From Gammaproteobacteria bacterium (lineage in GTDB: Bacteria > Pseudomonadota > Gammaproteobacteria > Xanthomonadales > Xanthomonadaceae): a DNA stretch of 18,078 nt. A program made the translations under genes and the position numbers. Below the pieces are notes generated by a model that had not been told where the DNA came from, made no database searches, and was given only the letters and a program-made list of their open reading frames with translations. Within the stretch, counting starts at the first letter, position 1. The number at the start of each line of letters is the position of its first letter. Location of the stretch: positions 1-18,078 of the forward strand of contig JAUIJO010000026.1 of the NCBI GenBank assembly GCA_030431185.1, in the 5' to 3' direction. Positions 1-5,871 of this stretch are shown in pieces.

Positions 1-251
1 CCGGGGGCGACGGCCTGGCCAGCGGCATCGAGCTCACGCGTGGCGACCACCTGCTGGCCGGGCGACAACCACGCCGCGACCCGGTCGCCGCGTATCGCCA
101 GGTCCACCCGCCGCGCCGGCGCCCCGGTACCGTCGTAGACCATGCCATTGCGAATGACCAGGTCGTAGGGCTCGTCCGCGGTCGCCGGCGGCACGGATGC
201 GCAACCGGCGAGGCCGAGCAGGGCGATGAGGCTCAACGGTCTGGGGATCAT
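1..251 (-). CDS. Lipoprotein amidohydrolase, D-aminoacylase-like (N-terminal part only)
   Basis: Only the first 83 codons lie in the window; the gene runs off the left edge. The start ATG is at 251 on the minus strand with a good AGGAG ribosome site at 259-263. The N-terminus is a bacterial lipoprotein signal peptide: MIPRP, a hydrophobic stretch (LSLIALLGL) and the lipobox LAGC with Cys at residue 17, so the mature protein is probably lipid-anchored and exported. It is followed by YDLVIRNGMVYDGTGAPARR and, further on, DLAIRGDRVAAW, the typical opening beta-sandwich of the amidohydrolase superfamily, closest in style to N-acyl-D-amino-acid deacylases and D-aminoacylases. The metal-binding HxH motif would lie beyond the window, so activity cannot be judged. 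It is the last visible gene of the leftward cluster, 69 nt after the DUF819 gene, which fits a role in releasing D-amino acids from acylated or peptide substrates. The substrate is unknown. Confidence 0.8.
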   Translation of the reverse strand, partial: MIPRPLSLIALLGLAGCASVPPATADEPYDLVIRNGMVYDGTGAPARRVDLAIRGDRVAAWLSPGQQVVATRELDAAGQAVAP

Positions 252-320
252 GGCGCTACTCCTGGCGGACGAGGGATGTCGATTCATTGGCCGGGCGGCG
301 ACCGCGCCGCGGGTCCGGGG

Positions 321-1478
321 TCACGCGCCGACCCAGCGGAACAGGCCGATGCCGACGAAATTGCCGACGACATAGCCCAGGATCCCGGTGGCCACCGCGG
401 GCACCGCCAGGCGCCGCCAGCCGAACAGCACGGCGAAGGCGACCGCGATCGGCGGGCCGCCGATGCAGGCGGTCGAGGCAATGGCCAGTTCGGCGTGGTT
501 GAGGCGGAACAGGCGTCCCGCCGCCAGCACGAACAGCACGTGCACGACGAAGATCAGCAGGACGTAGGCGAACAGCGCCGGCGCGGCGTCGAGCAAGGCC
601 CCCAGGTCGGCACCGGCCCCGAGCATGGCGAAGAACAGGTACATGAAAAGCGTCGCGACCAGGTCCTCGCCGGCCAGGCCGCGCAACCACCGGCGCCCCA
701 GGGTCGCGATCGCCACCATGATCACGGTGATGAAGAGGATGCCGTAGCTCGGTTGGCCGACCGCCGCGGCGAGGGCGTCGCCGGTCGCGCAGGCCGTCGC
801 CGCCAGCGCGAGCGCAATGGCCAGGCCGATGATGGACGGCACGCGCGCCTCGCCCGCGTCGCCGCCCGCAGCATCCGCGAGTCCCTCGCCGCGCCAGCCG
901 AAATGCCGACGGAACACGGCGGCATTGGCGATGGCGCCCACCATCAGCAGGTAACCCAGGCCGACCACGTTGTCGATCGCCACGCCGGCGGCGAGGGCGC
1001 TGGGGTCGCGGAAACCGATGGCTTCGGCGACCGCCGCGTAGTTGAGCGAGCCGCCGGTGTAGGTCGCGCTGAACACCGCGGCGTACTCCGCCTCGTGCGC
1101 GCCGAGGTCGAGCAGTCGGGCGCCGAGCCAGGCGCCCAGCACCACGCCCAGCGCACCGGCCGCGAACGCGACCAGCGTGCGCCCGCCCTCCACCGCCATG
1201 CTCACCAGGTCGGCGCGCAACAGGAACAGGGCGATCGACAGCGGGACGAGGTATTGCCAGATCACGCCGTAGACCGGCGCGCTGCGCGGGATCGCGCCGA
1301 TGTTCGCCAGCAGCATCGCCAGAGCGATCACAATCATGACGCCCGATACGCGACGCCCGAGCCGGGTCTTTTCCATGGCGGCGCCGATGGCGGCGATCGC
1401 GAAGAACACCGCCAGCAGCGCGAATCCGTTGTCGGCGGAAAGCCAGGTCGTGGCCGCGATGGCGCCGGCGACCGTCAC
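321..1478 (-). CDS. DUF819 family integral membrane protein (probable transporter)
   Basis: A 385-residue, very hydrophobic protein with about ten or more membrane segments, of usual length for the DUF819 (YjcL-like) family. The two halves each carry a glycine-rich break in a membrane segment: SATYTGGSLN in the first half and STACIGGPPIA in the second. This looks like an internally duplicated transporter fold with two discontinuous helices. The start chosen is GTG at 1478: the upstream epimerase ends CGG-TGA and the GTGA overlap gives 4-nt translational coupling. The open frame continues far upstream, but that part overlaps the epimerase and is Arg/Ala-rich shadow sequence. DUF819 proteins have no well-established substrate. 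Its tight coupling to a dipeptide epimerase leads me to infer that it carries a dipeptide, D-amino acid or the epimerised product across the inner membrane. Family call is confident; transport role is inferred. Confidence 0.85.
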   Translation of the reverse strand: MTVAGAIAATTWLSADNGFALLAVFFAIAAIGAAMEKTRLGRRVSGVMIVIALAMLLANIGAIPRSAPVYGVIWQYLVPLSIALFLLRADLVSMAVEGGRTLVAFAAGALGVVLGAWLGARLLDLGAHEAEYAAVFSATYTGGSLNYAAVAEAIGFRDPSALAAGVAIDNVVGLGYLLMVGAIANAAVFRRHFGWRGEGLADAAGGDAGEARVPSIIGLAIALALAATACATGDALAAAVGQPSYGILFITVIMVAIATLGRRWLRGLAGEDLVATLFMYLFFAMLGAGADLGALLDAAPALFAYVLLIFVVHVLFVLAAGRLFRLNHAELAIASTACIGGPPIAVAFAVLFGWRRLAVPAVATGILGYVVGNFVGIGLFRWVGA

Positions 1479-2494
1479 CGCGCGGGCACCGGGCCGCCCC
1501 AGACCGCGTCCGGGCAATCGACCAGGCCATCGCGGTACGACACCGCCGGCGTCCGGTCCTGCTTGAGGAAAACGGGTCCGTCGAGGTCGACGACGTCGCA
1601 CTGCTGGCCGAGGATGAAGCCCGGCGCCGCGGCCCAGCTGCTGCCCGCCATGTTGCCGACCATGACCTTCATGCCCAGCGCACGCGCACGTTCGGCGATC
1701 AGCAGGCCTTCGGTGAGGCCACCGCACTTGTCGAGCTTGATGTTGACCACGTCGAAGCGCCCCACCAGCGCCTCCACTTCGTCCAGGCCCTGCACGCTTT
1801 CGTCGGCCGCGATCGGGATCGCATGGTCGACGCCGTCGAGCTCGGCCTCTTGGCCCCGCTTGCAGGGCTGCTCCAGCAGGGACACCTTCGCCGCGTGGAG
1901 TGCCGGCAACAACACCTGGAGCGTGTCGGGCCGGTAGCCCTGGTTGGCGTCGACGGCCAGCCAGACATCGGGGCGCGCCGCGCGGACCGCGCGCACGCGC
2001 TCGCCGTCGAGGTCGGCCTCGCCGGTGAGCTTGAGCTTGATCGCTCGCGCCGCGGCATAGCCGCGCGCGGCCGCGGCCATCACCTCCGGCGCATCCGCGC
2101 CGACCGTGAACGTGGTCAGCAGCGGGCGCGGCCGATCGACGCCGGCGAGCTGCCAGGCCGGCACGCCCGCCCGTCGCGCCTCGAGTTCCCACAGCGCGCA
2201 ATCGAGCGCGTTGCGCGCCCCGCCCGGTGGCAGCAGGCGCCGCAGCGCGTCGCGCGTCAGGCCCGCCTCGATGGGCTCGCGCAGCGCTTCGAGCGTGGCC
2301 AGCATGCCTTCGGGACGGTCGTCCAGGTAGTAGACGCCCGCCGCTTCGCCGCGCCCTTCGAAGCGGCCATCGTCGAGGCGCACGACGGTCGCCGGCATCG
2401 CATCGAACACGTAGCCCGAGATGCGGAAGGGCGCCGCCAGCGGCAGCGGTTCGTTTTGCAGCGTCATCGTCACGCGCGGTGCGGTGTCGGCCAT
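1475..2494 (-). CDS. Dipeptide epimerase (enolase superfamily, MLE subgroup; L-Ala-D/L-Glu epimerase-like)
   Basis: 339 residues, normal for the family. Enolase-superfamily signatures are all present in order: first catalytic KxK at K153-L-K155, metal ligands D182 (VDAN), E208 (LLEQP) and D231 (AADES), and the second lysine pair in NIKLDKCGG (K253, K256). Near the C-terminus DVVDLDGP carries the D303-x-D305 motif that in characterised dipeptide epimerases binds the substrate's free alpha-amino group, which favours dipeptide epimerase over muconate lactonising enzyme or o-succinylbenzoate synthase. Known members interconvert L,L- and L,D-dipeptides such as L-Ala-Glu, often in murein peptide recycling, in the cytoplasm. 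The start ATG at 2494 has GGAG 6 nt upstream. It sits between the serine hydrolase (57 nt upstream) and the DUF819 gene (4-nt overlap), suggesting one transcript. Dipeptide specificity cannot be read from sequence alone. Confidence 0.9.
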   Translation of the reverse strand: MADTAPRVTMTLQNEPLPLAAPFRISGYVFDAMPATVVRLDDGRFEGRGEAAGVYYLDDRPEGMLATLEALREPIEAGLTRDALRRLLPPGGARNALDCALWELEARRAGVPAWQLAGVDRPRPLLTTFTVGADAPEVMAAAARGYAAARAIKLKLTGEADLDGERVRAVRAARPDVWLAVDANQGYRPDTLQVLLPALHAAKVSLLEQPCKRGQEAELDGVDHAIPIAADESVQGLDEVEALVGRFDVVNIKLDKCGGLTEGLLIAERARALGMKVMVGNMAGSSWAAAPGFILGQQCDVVDLDGPVFLKQDRTPAVSYRDGLVDCPDAVWGGPVPAR

Positions 2495-2551
2495 GGAGGA
2501 CTCCGGGAGGAACGGCGACGGGCGCGGCAGGGGATGCCGCGCCCGTGGGCC

Positions 2552-4579
2552 TCAGTAGTTGGCGCTGTAGCCGACCAGGTGATAGACGATGCTCGCCCAG
2601 AGGATGGCCAGGCAGCCCACCGCGAGCACGATCGCCCACAGCTTCGCCCACCAGCGGCGGCGGCTGCGCAAGACGCTCCAGGCATTCCAGACCGCGACCA
2701 GCGCGCCCAGCGGGAACACCACCAGCGACACGATCCGCAGGGTATGCACCAGCCAGTCGTTGGCCGGACCCAGCATGTCCAGGCTGCTGAACATCGCCAT
2801 GATGGTGCCGACCACGCCGAGCGCCGTGGCCAGGACGACCAGCGAAGCGATGCGGATGATCCGGTGCGCGCGGGCATCGTCGCCGGCGAGCCGGTACGGC
2901 GCACCGTAATGGCGACGCACCAGCGCCGACACCGGCCACGCGATCACGGTCAGCGCCAGGGCGACCAGCCCCATCATGATGAGCGGCAGCAGCCATGCGC
3001 CCGAACGCCATGCCGGCACCGGCTCCATCACCGTGAACGGCGACACCGGCTCGAAGCTCCAGCGCACGACCTTGCCGTCCACCACCTTGGCGGCCAGGCG
3101 ATCACTGCCATTCACGTCGCGCCAGACATAGGGGGCGATCTCGCGCCACTTCACCGGCAGGCCGTCGAGGCCCGTCAGGGCCGGCACCGAGATGCTGCCG
3201 TCCTCGGTCGGCACGACCTTGGTCTGGCCGACCAGGTTGAGGATGGCCAGGAAATTGTCGTCGGGACGACGGCTGCTGTCGTAGAGGCCGGCCATCTGCG
3301 CGGCGTGTTCGCGCGCGGTGGCTTCGTCGACGTGCCCTTCGTGCGGCGTGCCCGGCAGGTAGCGCGCGGCGAACGCCTTGTGCAGGGCGCCGCGGATCTT
3401 GCCGGCCGCGCCTTCGCGGCCACTGCTGTTGAAGGACACGAACAGGCCGATGCCATCGTCGATGAACAAGGGCATGTCGCTATGGAACCACTGCGTGTCG
3501 CCGGCATGGGCGATCACACGGCGACCGTTGACGTTGTATTCGTAGAAGCCCAGCAGCATGCGGTTGAGCGGCGCGATCATGTCCAGCGCGGTGCCGTGCA
3601 TCTGCCTGGCGGTGTCCTCGCGGAGGATGCGGGCCCCACCGGAGGCGCCGTCCTGGAGGTGGGCGATCATGAAGCGCGCCATGTCCTCGCCGGTGGCCGA
3701 CAGGCTCCCGGCCGGGGCGGGGGTGACGAACTCGAACGCCTTCGGCTCGTCCTCGCCGTAGGCATAGCCCTTGGCCATCAGCGGCTTCAACGCGTCTGGC
3801 AGGGGCTGGCGGAAGCTCGAGTGCGCCATGCCGAGGGGCTCGAACAGGTGCTGCTCGACGTAGTCGTCGAACGGCTGCCCGGACACGCGCTGGACGATGT
3901 AACCGGCGAGCGCGGTGGCGTAGTTCGAATAGGCCGGCGTGCTGCCGGCGTCGAAGATGCGGGTCGGCACCCAGTGCTTCAGGTAGTCCTCGAGCGAGAC
4001 GTACTGGCTGGGGTCGGCGATGATGAGGGCCCGGATCGCCTCCTCCATGCCGGTGGTGTGCGTCATCACGTTGCGCAGGGTGATCGGCGTGCCGTTGCGC
4101 TCGGGGATCTCGAAATCGAGGTACGTGTTGACATCCGCGTCGAGGTCGAGCTTGCCCTGCTCGACCAGTTGCATCACCGCCGTCCAGGTGAAGAGCTTGG
4201 ACACCGAGCCGGGGCGGAACAGCGTCCTGGCCGGATCGACCGGGGTGCGCGCCTCCACGTCGGCATAGCCATAGCCGCGGGACGCCAGCAGCTTCCCGTC
4301 CTTGACCACCACCACCACCGCGCCGGGAATGCCGCCCCGCTGGATCGCATAGGGAAGGAAGCCGTCGAGCCAGGCTTCGACATCGCCCTGGGTCAGCGGC
4401 CCCTCGTCGGCCGCCGGGACCTCAGCGGCAGAGGCAGCGTCCGATGCAGCGGGCACCTGGGCATCGAGCTCGACCTCGGGCACCGCCGGACCGACGACCG
4501 GGTCGGCCGCGATGGCCGGTTGGAGCGCGGCGAGCGCGCTGAGCAGGCAGGCCAGCAAGGCCGTCGAACGCTTCGACAT
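2552..4579 (-). CDS. Exported serine hydrolase, class C beta-lactamase family, with C-terminal membrane domain
   Basis: 675 residues. A Sec signal peptide (MSKRST, hydrophobic core, cleavage near AIA-AD at about residue 25) precedes an Ala/Pro/Glu-rich linker to about 60. The beta-lactamase/PBP-type domain follows, with the nucleophile motif S125-V-S-K128, Y217-S-N219 and H358-A-G360 in place of KTG, the usual triad of this family of esterases and D-aminopeptidases. After a beta-rich region (about 430-515) there are four predicted membrane segments at about 530-553, 573-597, 612-634 and 648-669. The catalytic domain should therefore be periplasmic and tethered to the inner membrane. A DD-peptidase, D-aminopeptidase or esterase role is possible; beta-lactamase activity is less likely given the neighbours. 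First gene of the leftward cluster; ATG at 4579 has GGGGA about 8 nt upstream. The cluster suggests peptide substrates with D-residues, as inference. Confidence 0.87.
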   Translation of the reverse strand: MSKRSTALLACLLSALAALQPAIAADPVVGPAVPEVELDAQVPAASDAASAAEVPAADEGPLTQGDVEAWLDGFLPYAIQRGGIPGAVVVVVKDGKLLASRGYGYADVEARTPVDPARTLFRPGSVSKLFTWTAVMQLVEQGKLDLDADVNTYLDFEIPERNGTPITLRNVMTHTTGMEEAIRALIIADPSQYVSLEDYLKHWVPTRIFDAGSTPAYSNYATALAGYIVQRVSGQPFDDYVEQHLFEPLGMAHSSFRQPLPDALKPLMAKGYAYGEDEPKAFEFVTPAPAGSLSATGEDMARFMIAHLQDGASGGARILREDTARQMHGTALDMIAPLNRMLLGFYEYNVNGRRVIAHAGDTQWFHSDMPLFIDDGIGLFVSFNSSGREGAAGKIRGALHKAFAARYLPGTPHEGHVDEATAREHAAQMAGLYDSSRRPDDNFLAILNLVGQTKVVPTEDGSISVPALTGLDGLPVKWREIAPYVWRDVNGSDRLAAKVVDGKVVRWSFEPVSPFTVMEPVPAWRSGAWLLPLIMMGLVALALTVIAWPVSALVRRHYGAPYRLAGDDARAHRIIRIASLVVLATALGVVGTIMAMFSSLDMLGPANDWLVHTLRIVSLVVFPLGALVAVWNAWSVLRSRRRWWAKLWAIVLAVGCLAILWASIVYHLVGYSANY

Positions 4580-4659
4580 CGTCTATCCCCTGGAATGGGC
4601 CGCACGCAGCGGCAAGGATCCCGACGGAAGCCAATGGCCCCGCTTCCGTCCTGTTCGGC

Positions 4660-4688
4660 AATAGTGATCCTGATTGGAAAAATGTCAA
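4660..4688 (-). promoter_or_regulatory. Promoter of the serine hydrolase-epimerase-DUF819 cluster
   Basis: On the minus strand a perfect -35 TTGACA (4688-4683) is followed by a 17-nt spacer and ACTATT (4665-4660, 3 of 6 to TATAAT). The predicted start is near 4653, giving a 5' untranslated region of about 75 nt before the hydrolase ATG at 4579. Confidence 0.6.
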
Positions 4689-4703
4689 CCCAGACTGGCA
4701 AAA
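4672..4703. promoter_or_regulatory. Putative operator: 11-bp direct repeat spaced by 21 bp
   Basis: GATTGGAAAAA at 4672-4682 and GACTGGCAAAA at 4693-4703 agree at 9 of 11 positions and are 21 bp apart start to start, two turns of the helix, so they face the same side of the DNA. One copy fills most of the spacer of the leftward promoter and the other lies directly upstream of its -35. That is where a repressor would act. The divergent XRE-cupin regulator at 4785 is the natural candidate to bind it. A weaker inverted pair, TGATCC (4665-4670) and GGATCA (4718-4723), flanks the repeats. Confidence 0.45.
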
Positions 4704-4784
4704 CACATCACAAAAGTGGATCATGACTTTCGACCTGGTGCGGCCGCCCGGGTCGTCCCGAACCCTGCAGGAAGCGACCCCTCG

Positions 4785-5525
4785 ATGACATCGCCCCACC
4801 CGACGATCGGCAGCCTGCTCCGGGCCCTGCGCGCCCGGAACGACTGGACATTGAAGGAAATGAGCGAGCGCTGCGGCATCCCGCTGTCCACGCTCTCGAA
4901 GGTCGAACACGACCGGCTGACCCTGACCTACGACAAGCTCCAGCAGCTGGCCCAACGCCTGGACATGCGGATGTCGGAGCTGTTCGCCGAACAGGACGCC
5001 AGCGCCGATCCGCCGGTCACCGCGCGCCGCAGCATCGGCCGCATGGAGGACGCGGTCCGGGTCAACACCCCGAATTACGACTACTACTACATGTGCCCGG
5101 AATTGCGCCGCAAGCGCATGATCCCGGTGCTCACGCGCGTGCGGGCCAAGGACCTCGACGAGTTCGGCGCGTTGGTGAACCACTCCGGGGAGGAGTACGT
5201 GCACGTCCTGGAAGGCGCGATCGAGGTGCACACGCAGTTCTACGACCCGGTGGTGCTGCAGGCCGGCGAAGGCGTCTACATCGACTCCAACATGGGCCAT
5301 GCCTACACCGTGGCCAAGGGCTGCGAAGAGGCCTTGTTGCTGGGCATCTGCTCCAGCCACGACGAGCAGTTGCTGGAGTCGCTGATGACCCTGCACGGCG
5401 ACGAGAACGCCATGCCCGGCGAAGCGCCGCGCCTGTCGTCGCGCGCTCGCGGCGCGGCCAATGCCGACAGCCCGTCCGACAAGCCGATCGACAAGCGCAA
5501 GCGCGGCCTAAAGCGCAGCGGCTGA
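4785..5525 (+). CDS. XRE-family transcriptional regulator with C-terminal cupin domain
   Basis: 246 residues from the ATG at 4785. An upstream in-frame ATG at 4674 would begin inside the divergent promoter region and adds a 37-residue leader of no recognisable kind; AGGA at 4769-4772 precedes the chosen start by 12 nt, somewhat long. Residues about 7-66 form an XRE/Cro helix-turn-helix (IGSLLRALRARNDWTLKEMS, then GIPLSTLSKVE as the recognition region). Residues about 125-195 form a small cupin barrel (EEYVHVLEGAIEVHT, GEGVYIDSNMGHAY), the usual ligand-sensing part of this family. The C-terminal 35 residues are Lys/Arg/Ser-rich and probably disordered. Such XRE-cupin proteins typically control an adjacent catabolic or transport operon in response to a small molecule. 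The divergent position implies control of the hydrolase-epimerase cluster; a role for the following thr operon is less likely because that has its own promoter and leader. Confidence 0.85.
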   Translation: MTSPHPTIGSLLRALRARNDWTLKEMSERCGIPLSTLSKVEHDRLTLTYDKLQQLAQRLDMRMSELFAEQDASADPPVTARRSIGRMEDAVRVNTPNYDYYYMCPELRRKRMIPVLTRVRAKDLDEFGALVNHSGEEYVHVLEGAIEVHTQFYDPVVLQAGEGVYIDSNMGHAYTVAKGCEEALLLGICSSHDEQLLESLMTLHGDENAMPGEAPRLSSRARGAANADSPSDKPIDKRKRGLKRSG

Positions 5526-5567
5526 CCGCGACCGCCGCCGGCTCGCCGACGGCGATGCGGCCCGTTG

Positions 5568-5609
5568 CAGAAGAAACAGTTGACATGCACCGAAGCGCCA
5601 TGCTCTTCT
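5568..5609 (+). promoter_or_regulatory. Promoter of the thr operon leader
   Basis: CAGAAGAAACAGTTGACA at 5568-5585 contains a perfect -35 (TTGACA, 5580-5585) with an A-rich block upstream. At a spacing of 18 lies TCTTCT (5604-5609), preceded by TG one base earlier as in extended -10 promoters. The -10 is poor against TATAAT, but its position is supported by the near-identical promoter at 10854 in front of the ilv leader. Predicted transcription start about 5615-5617, at the leader ATG itself. Confidence 0.65.
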
Positions 5610-5616
5610 CGGACGC

Positions 5617-5781
5617 ATGACGCAACGCAACACGCCCCTGCCCACGATCCAGCGCGCGCGCCACGGCGACGCCGCGATCGCGCGCGCGGACGGCAACGGC
5701 CTTGCGTCGGCCACCCCCGTCACCGCGATTACCTCCATTACCACTACCGACACCCGACAGCCGGGGTGTGATCGCGCGTGA
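5617..5781 (+). CDS. thrL: thr operon leader peptide (Thr/Ile attenuation peptide)
   Basis: A 54-codon reading frame, ATG at 5617 to TGA at 5779-5781, between the promoter and thrA. Codons 36-46 read T-A-I-T-S-I-T-T-T-D-T (5722-5754): six threonine and two isoleucine codons in eleven. This is the signature of a ribosome-mediated threonine attenuator, where slow translation at Thr/Ile codons under amino-acid shortage prevents terminator formation. The N-terminal part (MTQRNTP..., residues 1-29) is not Thr-rich and resembles the start of the ilv leader at 10903. No Shine-Dalgarno sequence is visible, and the promoter position places the transcription start at or beside the ATG, so leaderless translation is predicted. 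The codon composition of the control run is what makes the call; the peptide itself should have no other function. Confidence 0.88.
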   Translation: MTQRNTPLPTIQRARHGDAAIARADGNGLASATPVTAITSITTTDTRQPGCDRA

Positions 5782-5811
5782 TGTAACCCGACCCACGCCG
5801 CTCCGCCCCCG

Positions 5812-5841
5812 AACCGGGTGCGGATGTCTGGCACCGGGTTT
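5812..5841 (+). terminator. Candidate thr attenuator terminator
   Basis: AACCGGGTGC (5812-5821) pairs with GCACCGGGTT (5831-5840) over ten positions with one G-G mismatch, loop 5822-5830, and the 3' arm runs into TTT (5839-5841). The U tract is short, so strength is uncertain. AACCCG at 5785-5790, just after the leader stop codon, can pair with the 3' arm (CGGGTT, 5835-5840) or partly with the 5' arm (5815-5819). CACCCG at 5751-5756 can pair with CGGGTG at 5815-5820. These are possible antiterminator pairings. A further hairpin, 5750-5755 with 5764-5769, could be the pause structure. The exact arrangement is not settled by eye. Confidence 0.5.
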
Positions 5842-5844
5842 CAA

Positions 5845-5870
5845 GGCGGGGCTCCACAAGGAAGCCCGCC
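5845..5870 (+). promoter_or_regulatory. Hairpin enclosing the thrA ribosome-binding site
   Basis: GGCGGG (5845-5850) pairs with CCCGCC (5865-5870); then, past two single-base bulges (G5851, A5862), CT pairs with AG and CC with GG, closing a four-base ACAA loop (5856-5859). The thrA Shine-Dalgarno AAGGA (5858-5862) sits in the loop and upper stem, 9 nt before the ATG at 5872. If stable, this would limit thrA translation unless opened. It has no U tract, so it is unlikely to be a terminator. Confidence 0.4.
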
Positions 5871-5871
5871 C

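Noticed and set aside
276..1937. 553-codon plus-strand open frame opposite the DUF819 gene
   Set aside because: Composition is dominated by Arg, Gln, Asp, Glu and His with no recognisable domain; a shadow of the membrane protein and epimerase.
4696..4724. Rightward promoter for the XRE-cupin gene (TGGCAA, then GATCAT at 17 nt)
   Set aside because: Both boxes match the consensus poorly; a promoter is needed here, but this one is not convincing enough to annotate.
1823..4726. 967-codon plus-strand open frame opposite the epimerase and hydrolase
   Set aside because: Arg/His/Gln/Ala-rich with no fold or motif; it is the antisense shadow of two genes with clear catalytic motifs in a GC-rich genome.
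4674..4784. Upstream ATG start for the XRE-cupin gene
   Set aside because: Adds 37 residues with no similarity to an HTH start and would place the coding sequence over the divergent promoter and direct repeat; the ATG at 4785 starts right before the HTH.
5533..5554. Possible terminator after the XRE-cupin gene
   Set aside because: CGCCG and CGGCG can pair over 5 bp with a 12-nt loop, but no U tract follows; such pairs are common by chance at this GC content.
5818..5871. Upstream GTG and ATG starts for thrA
   Set aside because: They lie inside the attenuator terminator hairpin and lack a ribosome site; ATG at 5872 has AAGGA at good spacing.
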